64,000 nt of DNA from Actinokineospora iranica (GTDB lineage Bacteria; Actinomycetota; Actinomycetes; Mycobacteriales; Pseudonocardiaceae). Below the pieces are notes generated by a model that ran no database searches, was not told where the DNA came from, and saw only the letters and a list, made by a program, of their open reading frames with translations. Positions 49,596 to 58,639 of this stretch are shown here, piece after piece; within the stretch, counting starts at the first letter, position 1; each line of letters begins with the position of its first letter. Made by a program: the position numbers and the translations under genes. The stretch spans positions 124,001 through 188,000 of the forward strand of contig NZ_FMZZ01000012.1 in assembly GCF_900101685.1 (NCBI RefSeq), written 5' to 3'.

Positions 49596-50719
49596 GCACC
49601 GCCCGCTCCGCCACCCGCGACACCGTCGCCGCGGCCCGCTTGGTCGTGGTGAAGGTCGGCTCGTCGTCGCTCACCACGGCCGCGGGCGGCCTCGACCCAG
49701 CCCGTCTACACGCTCTGGTCGACGCGGTGGCCGCGCGCCGCGCCGCGGGGAGCCAGGTCGTCCTGGTCTCGTCGGGTGCCATCGCGGCGGGCATACTCCC
49801 CCTGGGCATCACCCGCCGCCCGCGCGACCTGGCGACCCAGCAGGCGGCGGCCAGTGTGGGCCAGATCGTGTTGGGCCATGCGTATGTCGCGTCGTTCGGC
49901 CGGTACGGTTTGCAGGTCGGTCAAGTCCTGTTGACCGCGGACGACGTCGTGCGCCGTGCGCACTACCGCAACGCCCAGCGGACCCTGTCCAGGCTGCTTG
50001 CCTTGGGCGTGGTCCCCGTCGTCAACGAGAACGACACGGTGGCCACCGAGGAAATCCGGTTCGGCGACAACGACCGTCTGGCGGCCCTGGTGGCACACCT
50101 GATCGGCGCCGACGCCCTGATCCTGCTGTCCGATGTGGACGGACTCTACGACGGCGACCCCCGCCTTGGCGCCGCCCGCCGCATCGATGAGGTAGCCGAC
50201 GAGTCCGATGTGGAGGGCGTCGAGGCAGGCGCCACCGGGGCGTCGGGCCTGGGCACCGGCGGCATGGCCTCCAAATTGGCCGCCGCCCGCCTGGCCTCGG
50301 CCGCGGGCGTGCCGGTCCTGTTGGCCGCCGCCGCTGACGCCCAGCAGGCGCTGCACCGGGCGGACGTGGGCACCGCATTCGCCACCAGCGGCCGCCGCCT
50401 CACCTCCCGCCGCTTCTGGCTCGGCTACGCCGCGGACGCCTCCGGCGTCCTCACCCTCGACGACGGCGCCGTCACCGCGGTCGTGGACCGCCGCCGCTCC
50501 CTGCTGGCCGCGGGCATCACCGCCACCAAAGGCGAGTTCCAAGCGGGCGACGTGGTCGAACTGGCCGACACCACCGGCAAAGTCATGGCCAGAGGCATCA
50601 CCAACTTCGACGCGGCCGAACTCGCCACCATGATCGGCCACTCCACCCACAACCTCCCCGCGAACCGCCGCCGAGAAGTGGTCCACGCCGACGACCTGGT
50701 CCCCCTCCACCGCCACTGA
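49592..50719 (+). CDS. proB: Glutamate 5-kinase
   Basis: 375 residues, GTG start coupled to obgE (GTGA). First step of proline synthesis. [39 protein letters not shown] and [15 protein letters not shown] mark the amino-acid-kinase fold; a C-terminal PUA domain (about 285-370) is present. Feedback inhibition by proline is expected from the family. Confidence 0.96.
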   Translation: MSTARSATRDTVAAARLVVVKVGSSSLTTAAGGLDPARLHALVDAVAARRAAGSQVVLVSSGAIAAGILPLGITRRPRDLATQQAAASVGQIVLGHAYVASFGRYGLQVGQVLLTADDVVRRAHYRNAQRTLSRLLALGVVPVVNENDTVATEEIRFGDNDRLAALVAHLIGADALILLSDVDGLYDGDPRLGAARRIDEVADESDVEGVEAGATGASGLGTGGMASKLAAARLASAAGVPVLLAAAADAQQALHRADVGTAFATSGRRLTSRRFWLGYAADASGVLTLDDGAVTAVVDRRRSLLAAGITATKGEFQAGDVVELADTTGKVMARGITNFDAAELATMIGHSTHNLPANRRREVVHADDLVPLHRH

Positions 50720-51588
50720 TCGACGCGGGTCTCATCCTTCCCTGCCTGGCCGGTCAGCTGCTTCACCGGCTCGGCCACCAGGAACGGCTAGCCTGCGTGT
50801 AGCTCATGGTGACCCGTTCACAAAGCGCCACACCCGACGCCGCTGACCGATCACCGGCACCATTGGCCGGCACCGCTGGTTGCCCCCGCTGACCGGCATC
50901 GTTGACCGGCTCCCACTGACCGACACCGTTGGCCGATCACCGGCACCATTGACCGGCACGCTGGCCGGTTACCGGCAGCCTGACCGGCACCGCTGGTTGC
51001 CCCCCGCTGACCGGCACCGTTGACCGACTTCCACTGACCGACACCGCTGGTCGGTCGCCGCGCCCGGTGACCGCGCCCGCTGGTCGACCTCGCGCGCCGC
51101 ATCGTTCGCCGATCACCTTCGGCATTCTCGCCGTGCGGAGCCTCTGCCCCATCCCGTTGACGGCGTCCACCCGCCACCGCACAGCCGGGCCGCGCCACCG
51201 CCCGCAGGCACTGGCTTTGGCAGCCGCCGCTGACCAGCGCCGCAGGCGGACCACCAGCACAGAGTCCGGTCCGCTGCCGCCGGCACGCATCGCTGTCAGA
51301 CCCCTGCCAAATGGGGCCCGCTTCGGGCGTGCGCGAGCAGGCGAGACGTCGATATCGACGCGTCCTACGCCCCCATGAGCGACACGCCCCGCCCTGGTGA
51401 AGCAGGTGAAGACGCGGCAGGCCAGAGCCCTGCCAGAGGTGCGCGCACGGTCCCACACTCGGCGTCCCCACCGCCGAGCCTGGCACGGGCCCCCGCCAGG
51501 CTCGCTCCCAGGTCCGCAGCGGGGCGGTAGCGTGCGGGACCCCTGTCACGCCCAGCGGCAGCGGGTCTGTGGCAGGCGCGTTTCGGGT
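50720..51588. other. Repeat-rich intergenic region
   Basis: 869 bases between proB and recQ. The first third has TGACCGGCACCG-type repeats (50844-51075); the rest has no gene I can support, although long minus-strand frames are open. Confidence 0.6.
50844..51075 (+). repeat. Nested tandem repeat, ~117-bp period
   Basis: Built from TGACCGGCACCGNTG and variants. CCGGCACCGCTGGTTGCCCC occurs at 50867 and 50984, and CACTGACCGACACCG follows in both copies, giving two long copies made of 10-13-bp subunits. Confidence 0.75.
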
Positions 51589-53685
51589 TCAGCTTGTCGT
51601 CGCCAAGGCGAAGGGCATCACCCCATCCGCGCCCGCCTTGCGCAGCAGCGCCGAGGCCACCGTCATGGTCCACCCCGTGTCGATCCGGTCGTCGACCAAC
51701 AGCACCGGCCCTGTCACCTCAGCCACCCGCGCCGCCAACTCGTCCGGCACCTGGAGCGAGTTCCACAGCCAGGCCAGCCGCTGGGCGCTGTTCGCCTGTG
51801 GCGCCGACCGCCCACTGTGGACCTCGCCCAGCAGCGGAAGCCTGCCGATGGCCGCGATTCGCTCGCCGAAGCTCGACACCAGCCGAGGCCGCCTGCTCGA
51901 GCCCACCGTGACGACTCCCACCGGCCGCTCCGCCCAACCCCAGGCGGAAAGCACCTTCACACAGGCGTTGAACACGTCGTCGGGAACCACGTCGTCCTCG
52001 GACGCGGCGAACAGCTCACGCAGGCGGTTGCCCCAGCCGATGTCGGTCAGCCGTCCCAGCGCTCGACCCGTCTCCGCGGCCAGCCCCGGGGCGATCTTCC
52101 CCGACAACGGCACGCCGAGCGCGGACATGCCCGTCGGCCACTGCTTCTTCGGCGTCACCTCCACGCCGGGCCTGCGCAGCCGCTCCTCTGCCGCGGCAAC
52201 GCCCGCGCCGGAGACCTCGGCGCTCCACCGCTGTCCGGTGCAGTTGTCGCACCGGCCGCACGGCGCGGCGTGCGGGTCGTCCAGTTGGCGCAGCAGGAAC
52301 TCCATACGGCAGCCGTCGGTCGCCTGGTAGTCCAGAATCGCCCGCTGCTCTGCCTCCCGCGCCGCCGCGATCCGCTGGTACCGATCGGCGTCGTACTCCC
52401 AGCTCGCTCCTGTCGACTCCCACCCGCCGCGCACGCGTCGCACCGCGCCGTCGACGTCGAGCACCTTGAGCACCATCTCCAGCCGCCCCCGTGACAGGTC
52501 CACCCTCGGTTCCAGGGCCGGTGTCGACAGGGCTTTCCCCGCGTCGTCGAGAGCCCCGAGCACGGCGCGCACCACGTGCTCGGCGGGGAACGCCAATGAG
52601 GCGAAGTAGGACCAGATGTCGCGGTCCTCCGTGCCGGGCAGGAGCACGACGTCCGCCCGCTTGACGCCACGACCCGCACGGCCGATCTGCTGGTAGTAGG
52701 AGATCGGTGACTGCGGCGCGCCCACGTGCACCACGAACCCGAGGTCGGGTTTGTCGAACCCCATGCCCAGCGCGGACGTGGCCACCAGCGCCTTGACCCG
52801 ATTCGCCAGCAGATCCTCTTCGGCGCGTTGCCGGTCGGCGGGCTCGGTGCGCCCGGTGTACGCGGCCACCTCGTACCCCCGCTCACGCAGGAACGCGGCC
52901 AGTTCCTCGGCTGCGGCGACCGTGAGCGTGTAGATGATCCCCGACCCGGCGAACGAGGCCAGGTTCTCGGCGAGCCACGCCAGCCGGGCCTGCGCCGTGG
53001 GCAGCCGCAACACGCCCAGCCGCAGGCTCTCCCGGTCGAGCGGGCCGCGCAGCACCAGCGCGTCGCTCTCGGCCAAGGCGAGTTGCTGGGCGACGTCGCG
53101 CACCACCCGGTCGTTGGCCGTGGCCGTCGTGGCGAGCACCGGGACGCCGTCGGGCAGCTCGCTGAGCAGTGTTCGCAGCCTGCGGTAGTCGGGCCGGAAG
53201 TCGTGGCCCCAGTCGGAGATGCAGTGCGCCTCGTCCACCACCAGCATCCCGGCCGACGCCGTGAGCTTGGGCAGCACGGCGTCCCGGAAGTCCGGATTGT
53301 TCAGCCGTTCGGGGCTCACCAGGAGCACGTCGACCTCGCCGTCGGCGACCGCGTCGTGCACCGCCTCCCAGTCCTGCGGGTTCGCCGAGTTGATCGTGGC
53401 CGCGCGCACCCCAGCCCGCGCCGCGGCCTCCACCTGGTTGCGCATCAGGGCCAGCAGCGGCGACACGATCACCGTCGGCCCCTCGCCCAGCTCCCGCAGC
53501 AGCGCCGTGGCCACGAAGTACACCGCGGACTTGCCCCATCCGGTGCGCTGCACGACCAGCGCCCGCCTGCGCCCGGCCACCAGCGCCTCGATGGCCGTCC
53601 ACTGGTCATCGCGCAGCCGCGCGTCCGGGCCCGCCAGGGCGCGGAGCCGGTCTTCCGCGGAAGTCCGCAATGCTGTTTCGTCCAC
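51589..53685 (-). CDS. RecQ-family helicase with PRTase-like tail
   Basis: 698 residues. RecQ core: Walker A QRTGWGKS (46-53), DEAH in VDEAHCISDWGHDFRP, ATTATANDRVV, QQIGRAGR, then a zinc-binding four-cysteine module (CRMEFLL ... CGRCDNC). Beyond it there is a winged-helix-like region and a C-terminal domain with VLLVDDRIDTGWTMT, the PRPP-binding loop of phosphoribosyltransferases. ATP-dependent 3'-5' helicase; the tail's role is unknown, possibly nucleotide sensing. Similar fusions are annotated in other actinobacteria (from memory). DnaA-box nonamer TTATCCACA lies upstream at 53739-53747. Confidence 0.9.
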   Translation of the reverse strand: MDETALRTSAEDRLRALAGPDARLRDDQWTAIEALVAGRRRALVVQRTGWGKSAVYFVATALLRELGEGPTVIVSPLLALMRNQVEAAARAGVRAATINSANPQDWEAVHDAVADGEVDVLLVSPERLNNPDFRDAVLPKLTASAGMLVVDEAHCISDWGHDFRPDYRRLRTLLSELPDGVPVLATTATANDRVVRDVAQQLALAESDALVLRGPLDRESLRLGVLRLPTAQARLAWLAENLASFAGSGIIYTLTVAAAEELAAFLRERGYEVAAYTGRTEPADRQRAEEDLLANRVKALVATSALGMGFDKPDLGFVVHVGAPQSPISYYQQIGRAGRGVKRADVVLLPGTEDRDIWSYFASLAFPAEHVVRAVLGALDDAGKALSTPALEPRVDLSRGRLEMVLKVLDVDGAVRRVRGGWESTGASWEYDADRYQRIAAAREAEQRAILDYQATDGCRMEFLLRQLDDPHAAPCGRCDNCTGQRWSAEVSGAGVAAAEERLRRPGVEVTPKKQWPTGMSALGVPLSGKIAPGLAAETGRALGRLTDIGWGNRLRELFAASEDDVVPDDVFNACVKVLSAWGWAERPVGVVTVGSSRRPRLVSSFGERIAAIGRLPLLGEVHSGRSAPQANSAQRLAWLWNSLQVPDELAARVAEVTGPVLLVDDRIDTGWTMTVASALLRKAGADGVMPFALATTS

Positions 53686-53961
53686 ACCTCGTGCTTACCC
53701 CACCGCGCCGACGGGCGTCGAACCGCCCACGGCCCGCCTGTGGATAACTCGAGATCTTGAACAGCGCCGCAGACCGGCGTCACGCGCCGTGCGGACACGC
53801 GTCTCACCATCGCGGGCAGGAGGGGCGAGTGCACGGCTCGGCCCCGCCAGGCTCGGCACATGATGTGTGGGCGGCGTGCGTCGAACGCCCCCCGTCGGAG
53901 ACGTCGCCCACACATCCCCACACCCCAAGACGCGGCGCTCGCGCCGTCGTAGGCTCCGGCC

Positions 53962-54552
53962 ATGGCGCGCCGGATAGGGATCATGGGCGGCACCTTCGAC
54001 CCGGTGCACCACGGGCACTTGGTCGCCGCGAGCGAGGTGCAGGCCCGGTTCGACCTCGACGAGGTCATCTTCGTCCCGACCGGGGTGCCCTGGCAGAAGG
54101 GCGACCGGGAGGTCAGCGCGGCCGAAGACCGCTACCTGATGACGGTAGTGGCTACCGCGTCCAATCCCCGGTTCTCCGTCAGTCGGGTAGACATCGACCG
54201 CAAGGGCGTCACCTACACCGTCGACACCTTGCGCGACCTGCGCGCCACCTACCCCGACGACGAGTTGTTCTTCATCACCGGCGCGGACGCCCTGGAGCAG
54301 ATCCTGTCCTGGCACCGCGTGGACGAGCTGTTCACCCTGGCCCACTTCGTCGGCGTCACCCGGCCGGGGTACCACCTCAAGGACGCGCATCTGCCCAGCG
54401 GGTCGGTGAGCCTTATCGAGGTCCCAGCGATGGCGATCTCCTCGACCGATTGCCGCAAACGCGTCGCCGCGGGGGATCCGGTCTGGTATCTCGTCCCCGA
54501 CGGCGTCGTCCAGTACATCTCCAAGCGCGGCCTTTACGCGCCCGAACAGTGA
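53962..54552 (+). CDS. nadD: Nicotinate-nucleotide adenylyltransferase
   Basis: 196 residues: [15 protein letters not shown] (HIGH-like), TGVPWQKGD, and ISSTDCRKR. Converts nicotinate mononucleotide to deamido-NAD. TAGGCT (53950-53955) six bases before the ATG suggests a leaderless start. First gene of the nadD-rsfS-gpgP-octT-degV run. Confidence 0.96.
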   Translation: MARRIGIMGGTFDPVHHGHLVAASEVQARFDLDEVIFVPTGVPWQKGDREVSAAEDRYLMTVVATASNPRFSVSRVDIDRKGVTYTVDTLRDLRATYPDDELFFITGADALEQILSWHRVDELFTLAHFVGVTRPGYHLKDAHLPSGSVSLIEVPAMAISSTDCRKRVAAGDPVWYLVPDGVVQYISKRGLYAPEQ

Positions 54553-54649
54553 CAGACAAGCCCCCAACCGGTCCTTCCTCGCCAACCGAGGTGCGGGCAC
54601 GGGTAGTCTCGACGGGTTCAACCTATCGAGAACCGGACTGAGGAGTGAC

Positions 54650-55036
54650 GTGGCAGCGACGCACGACGCACGCGAACTGGCATTGGTCGCGGCCAACGCG
54701 GCCGCGGACAAGAAGGCCAGCGACGTGATCGTGCTGGACGTCTCCGACCAGCTCGTGATCACAGACTGCTTCGTGATCGCCTCCGCCGCCAACGAGCGGC
54801 AGGTAGGCGCGATCGTGGAGAACGTCGAGGACAAGATGCGCGAGGCGGGCACCAAGCCGGTTCGCCGAGAGGGCGCCCGCGAAGGCCGCTGGGTCCTGCT
54901 CGACTTCGTCGACGTCGTGGTGCACATCCAGCACGCGGAGGAGCGCTCGTTCTACGGCCTGGAGCGGCTGTGGAAGGACTGCCCGCGTATCGAGTTCGAC
55001 GCGGCGCCACCCGCGGAGGAGGACAGCGCCCCGTGA
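54650..55036 (+). CDS. rsfS: Ribosomal silencing factor RsfS
   Basis: 128 residues, GTG start with GAGGAG upstream. DUF143 fold: ASDVIVLDVSDQLVITDCFVI, the REGAREGRWVLLDFVDVVVHI strand pair, and FYGLERLWKD. Binds L14 and blocks subunit joining in starvation. Overlaps gpgP by four bases. Confidence 0.95.
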   Translation: MAATHDARELALVAANAAADKKASDVIVLDVSDQLVITDCFVIASAANERQVGAIVENVEDKMREAGTKPVRREGAREGRWVLLDFVDVVVHIQHAEERSFYGLERLWKDCPRIEFDAAPPAEEDSAP

Positions 55037-55647
55037 CATTGCGCAGACTCGTGCTCTGGCGGCACGGGGAGACCGACTACAACGCCTCCGGACGGATGCA
55101 GGGCCACCTCGACTCCAACCTGACCGAGGTCGGGTGGAACCAGGCCCGGTTCGCCGTGCCCGCGCTGGCCCGGTTCTCCCCGGACGTCATCGTGGCCTCC
55201 GACCTGCGCCGCGCCACCGACACGGCCACCGTGTTCAGCGAGGCGATCGGCGTGCCGCTGCGCATTGACAAGCGCTTGCGGGAGACGAATCTCGGTCTTT
55301 GGCAGGGCAAGACGAGCGCGGAGGTCGACGAGGAGTGGCCTGGTGGCCGCGCCCGGTGGCAGACCGACGCGACGTGGACCCCGCCGGGCGGGGAGGCCCG
55401 GGTCGAGGTCGCCGCCCGGGCCACCGAAGTCGTCACCGCGTTGGACGAGGGAACCGAAGAGACCGCCGTGTTGTGCGCGCACGGTGGCCTGATTACCGCG
55501 CTTACCGGCAGCCTCTTGGGGCTGCCGGTGGTCAACTGGTGGCAGCTTGGCGGCATCAGCAACTGTCACTGGACAGTGCTGGCCCGTCGGGAGACCAGTG
55601 GCCTGGCGTGGCGCCTGATCGCGTACAACGCGGGCATCACCGGCTAG
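55033..55647 (+). CDS. gpgP: Glucosyl-3-phosphoglycerate phosphatase
   Basis: 204-residue histidine phosphatase with phosphohistidine H11 in LWRHGETDYN, SDLRRATDTA, and second histidine in LCAHGGLITALTG. Position next to rsfS and an OctT-type gene identifies it with mycobacterial GpgP (Rv2419c), which makes glucosylglycerate for methylglucose lipopolysaccharide. Specificity inferred from context. Confidence 0.85.
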   Translation: MTLRRLVLWRHGETDYNASGRMQGHLDSNLTEVGWNQARFAVPALARFSPDVIVASDLRRATDTATVFSEAIGVPLRIDKRLRETNLGLWQGKTSAEVDEEWPGGRARWQTDATWTPPGGEARVEVAARATEVVTALDEGTEETAVLCAHGGLITALTGSLLGLPVVNWWQLGGISNCHWTVLARRETSGLAWRLIAYNAGITG

Positions 55648-55649
55648 AC

Positions 55650-56381
55650 ATGGCGTCGCCAACCGTGCTGATGTTCGGCGACTCCCTGACCTTCCACGGT
55701 CCAGACGGTCCCCACCCCGCCGACGATCCCCGCCTCTGGCCGAACCTCGCGGCGGCCGCCATCGGCGGCAGTGCCGAGTTGTTCGCGGGGTTCGGCTGGA
55801 CCGCCCGCGACGCGTACTGGTCGCTCGTCGGCGACCCCCGAGTGTGGGCTCAGCTTCCGAACGCCGACGTTCTGGTCCTCGCCGTCGGTGGCATGGACAC
55901 GCTGCCCTCGCCTCTACCCACTTACCTGCGGCAGGGTATTCGCTACCTGCGCCCGGACGGCCTGCGCCGTTGTGTCCGGCAGACCTACCTGTCGGCTCTT
56001 CCCTGGTTGGCGCGCGCCACGCGAGGCAAACCCGTCGCGTTGCCCGCCGGGCTGACCGTCCGCTATCTCGATGAGACCCTGGTCGCCGTCCGCGCCCTGC
56101 GGCCCGACCTGCCCGCCGTCGCCATCCTCCCCGGAGTGCACCGGTCTCAGGCGTACGGGTATGTCCACACGGCCCGCGACCAGGCTGTGGCCCAGATCCG
56201 CCGCTGGGCGGACAGCGCGAACGTGTCCCTGCTCGACCTGGCCGACGTCGTCGGTGAGCACGTGCTCAGCGGCCATGGCAACGTCGACGGCATCCACTGG
56301 GGCTGGCGGGGCCACGAACTGGCGGGCAAGGCCCTCGCGGAGGTCGTCGGACCGCTGCTGGATCGCGCGCGCGGCGCGTGA
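55650..56381 (+). CDS. octT: Diglucosylglycerate octanoyltransferase
   Basis: 243-residue SGNH hydrolase fold: catalytic S12 in MFGDSLTFHG, VLAVGGMDTLPSPLP, and the Asp-x-x-His in DGIHWGWRGHE. Orthologous by position and sequence to OctT (Rv2418c), which puts octanoate on diglucosylglycerate. Two bases separate it from gpgP, so both act in the same pathway. Confidence 0.85.
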   Translation: MASPTVLMFGDSLTFHGPDGPHPADDPRLWPNLAAAAIGGSAELFAGFGWTARDAYWSLVGDPRVWAQLPNADVLVLAVGGMDTLPSPLPTYLRQGIRYLRPDGLRRCVRQTYLSALPWLARATRGKPVALPAGLTVRYLDETLVAVRALRPDLPAVAILPGVHRSQAYGYVHTARDQAVAQIRRWADSANVSLLDLADVVGEHVLSGHGNVDGIHWGWRGHELAGKALAEVVGPLLDRARGA

Positions 56382-56420
56382 CATGGTCTCCCCGCGTCGG
56401 GCCAACTAGGCTCCGGCATC

Positions 56421-57275
56421 GTGCCGTTCGCCGTAGTCACCGACTCGACCGCGTATCTGCCGGAAGGCTTCGCCGACCGGCACGCGGTCCGGGTGGTGCC
56501 GCTGTTGGTGCACGTGGACGATCGCGAGGGCCGCGACGGCGTGGACTTCGGACCCGGCGAACTCGCGGAGGCGCTCACGCGGCACCGCGTGGTGACGACC
56601 TCCCGTCCCAACCCCGACGAGTTCGCCGCCGAATATCGCCGCCTCCTCGACGGCGGGGCGGACGGTGTGCTGTCGGTGCACCTGTCCCGGCGGCTCTCCG
56701 GGACGTGGGAGTCGGCTCGGCTGGCCGCTGAGGAAGTCGGCGCGGACGTGGTCCGCGTGGTCGACTCCCGCACCACAGCCATGGGCCTCGGATTCGCCGC
56801 CCTGCGTGCCGCCGAGGTCGCGGCGGACGGCGCCGGGGGAGCGGAGGTGGAAGCAGTCGCGGTAGCGGCGGCGGAGAACACCAAGAGCTTCTTCATCGTG
56901 GAGACTTTGGAGTATCTGCGTCGCGGTGGACGGATCGGTGCCGCCGCCGCCCTTTTGGGCACAGCGTTGTCGATGAAACCCGTCCTCCACGTCCACGATG
57001 GCGAGATAGTCCCGTTGGAGAAGGTGCGCACGACGAGCCGGGCGTTGGCCCGCCTGGTGGATCTGGCCGTGGCCGCGGCGGGCGCCGAGCCGGTTCAACT
57101 GGCGGTGCACCACCTCGCCGCCCCTGATCGCGCCGCCGAACTGGCCACCCGCTTGGACGAGCGCATTCCGCAGTCCGCGGGCTGCGTGGTTTCCGAGCTG
57201 GGCGCCGTCATCGGCGCGCACACCGGACCCGGAGTTCTCGGCGTTGTACTCTGCCCCGGCCATCTTGGCAAATGA
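56421..57275 (+). CDS. DegV-family fatty-acid-binding protein
   Basis: 284 residues, GTG start; TAGGCT (56407-56412) eight bases upstream suggests leaderless. FAVVTDSTAYLP, TSRPNPDEF, SVHLSRRLSGTWESARLAA, VVDSRTTAMGLGF and RGGRIG with KPVLHV are DegV signatures. Such proteins bind fatty acids for a fatty-acid kinase; no FakA-like gene is in view. Confidence 0.92.
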   Translation: MPFAVVTDSTAYLPEGFADRHAVRVVPLLVHVDDREGRDGVDFGPGELAEALTRHRVVTTSRPNPDEFAAEYRRLLDGGADGVLSVHLSRRLSGTWESARLAAEEVGADVVRVVDSRTTAMGLGFAALRAAEVAADGAGGAEVEAVAVAAAENTKSFFIVETLEYLRRGGRIGAAAALLGTALSMKPVLHVHDGEIVPLEKVRTTSRALARLVDLAVAAAGAEPVQLAVHHLAAPDRAAELATRLDERIPQSAGCVVSELGAVIGAHTGPGVLGVVLCPGHLGK

Positions 57276-57276
57276 G

Positions 57277-57304
57277 TTGTCCACATAGGCCGAGCTTGTC
57301 CACA
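57277..57304 (+). promoter_or_regulatory. Two DnaA-box-like nonamers before comEA
   Basis: TTGTCCACA at 57277-57285 and again at 57296-57304, same orientation, 19 bases apart. This is the actinobacterial DnaA-box consensus. The comEA start is 52 bases on. Confidence 0.5.
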
Positions 57305-57355
57305 GACGACGGAGACGAGTACCCGCGGCTTTGATTCGTCCCTAGCGTTGGTGCT

Positions 57356-58639
57356 ATGCCACAAACCAACGCCACCCGCACAGCTCAGATGGACGCCGTC
57401 CTGGCCCGGTTGACCACTATCGCGGCCCGCCCTTGGGACGAGCCTCAACCCGAATCGCGAAACCCGCGTCAACCCCCGGACCTCGGCTTCTCCACCGCGC
57501 CCGCTCGACGCGGAGGCCGGTTGGCGGCTTTCCTCGCCAGTCAAAACAATCCGGCTTCGGCAGACGCGCCTTCGGCAGGGCAGCCTTTCCTGGTTTCGGA
57601 GACTTCCCTTGCCGCCCAAGGTGGACGCGTCTCCACTTCCGGTTCGCTTGGCCATGGAGAGCTTCCCGGCCAGGGTGAAGCGCCGCCGCCTTCCGGAACG
57701 GACGCTGCTTCACTACCTCGCACGGTCTCTCCCGAATCCCGTTTGTCCACTCAGGCCGTCCTTCTGGCACCCCAAGAACCACGGCAAGACTCTGAGCGCC
57801 AGCTGGCGCCATCCGGGCCCATCCCGTGGCGGCGCTTCTTCACCCGCCCTGAGCGAGACGCGTCTTCGGCTTCTGTCTTCGCCGCATCTGGTTCCGGAAA
57901 ACTTGCTTCCGATTCATCTCTCTCGGCGCGTCCCGGCACAAGCTCACCCGAACTCGGGCCACCGGACACCGGTTCTCCCGAATCCGACCCTCAGGTCGAT
58001 AGGTGGCTCCCGTGGCGGCGTCCCGCAGGCCATCTCATCCGTCGGTTCAGCCCGCACAGCCCGCCAGATCGACGTCGGGTCCCGATTCCGCTCATCGCGG
58101 GCCTGATCGTGGTTGTCGCGGTGGTCACCGGGTTCGTCGCTCTTTCCGATTCCCCGGTGAAGGAAGTGCCACCGGACTTGGCCGCCGCTACCGTCGACCA
58201 GCCCAGCGCAAGTCCGAGCGTCGCGCCCGAGGTCGTGGTCGATGTCGTCGGAAAGGTCGCGAGCCCAGGCATCCGGTCGCTCCCGGACGGGTCGCGGGTC
58301 GTGGACGCGCTCCGGGCGAGCGGCGGCGCGCTGCCCGGGGCCGACCTGAGCGCGCTCAACCTCGCCCGCAGACTCGGCGACGGCGAGCAGATCCACGTCG
58401 GCGTCCCCGCACCCGCCGTCGACGGCCAAGCCGAGCGACCGGGTGCGCTCGTCAACCTCAACTCCGCGTCCCTGGCGCAGTTGGACACCTTGCCAGGGGT
58501 AGGAAGCGTGACCGCCCAACGCATCCTGGACTGGCGCACCCGCCACGGCCGGTTCACCAAGGTCGACCAGCTCCATGAGATCGAGGGCATCGGACCGGCC
58601 CGGTTCACGACCCTGCGCGATCTCGTCACGGTCCGATGA
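57356..58639 (+). CDS. comEA: ComEA-family DNA-binding protein
   Basis: 427 residues. Long N-terminal Ser/Pro-rich cytoplasmic region (1-about 240, with poor codon bias), a membrane helix (about 242-264), an SLBB domain (about 291-345, VVVDVVGKVASPGIRSLPDG), and C-terminal helix-hairpin-helix pairs (364-425, LDTLPGVGSVTAQRILDWR and IEGIGPARF). Binds double-stranded DNA outside the membrane in transformation. The N-terminal extension is far longer than in Bacillus ComEA. Overlaps comEC by four bases. Confidence 0.9.
   Translation: MPQTNATRTAQMDAVLARLTTIAARPWDEPQPESRNPRQPPDLGFSTAPARRGGRLAAFLASQNNPASADAPSAGQPFLVSETSLAAQGGRVSTSGSLGHGELPGQGEAPPPSGTDAASLPRTVSPESRLSTQAVLLAPQEPRQDSERQLAPSGPIPWRRFFTRPERDASSASVFAASGSGKLASDSSLSARPGTSSPELGPPDTGSPESDPQVDRWLPWRRPAGHLIRRFSPHSPPDRRRVPIPLIAGLIVVVAVVTGFVALSDSPVKEVPPDLAAATVDQPSASPSVAPEVVVDVVGKVASPGIRSLPDGSRVVDALRASGGALPGADLSALNLARRLGDGEQIHVGVPAPAVDGQAERPGALVNLNSASLAQLDTLPGVGSVTAQRILDWRTRHGRFTKVDQLHEIEGIGPARFTTLRDLVTVR

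Noticed and set aside
50851-51549. Minus ORF of 232 codons between proB and recQ
   Set aside because: Low complexity through the ACCGG repeat, no start signal, no domain.
54549-54641. Short ORF between nadD and rsfS ([14 protein letters not shown]...)
   Set aside because: About 30 codons, Pro/Ser-rich, overlapping the nadD stop; coding bias not convincing.
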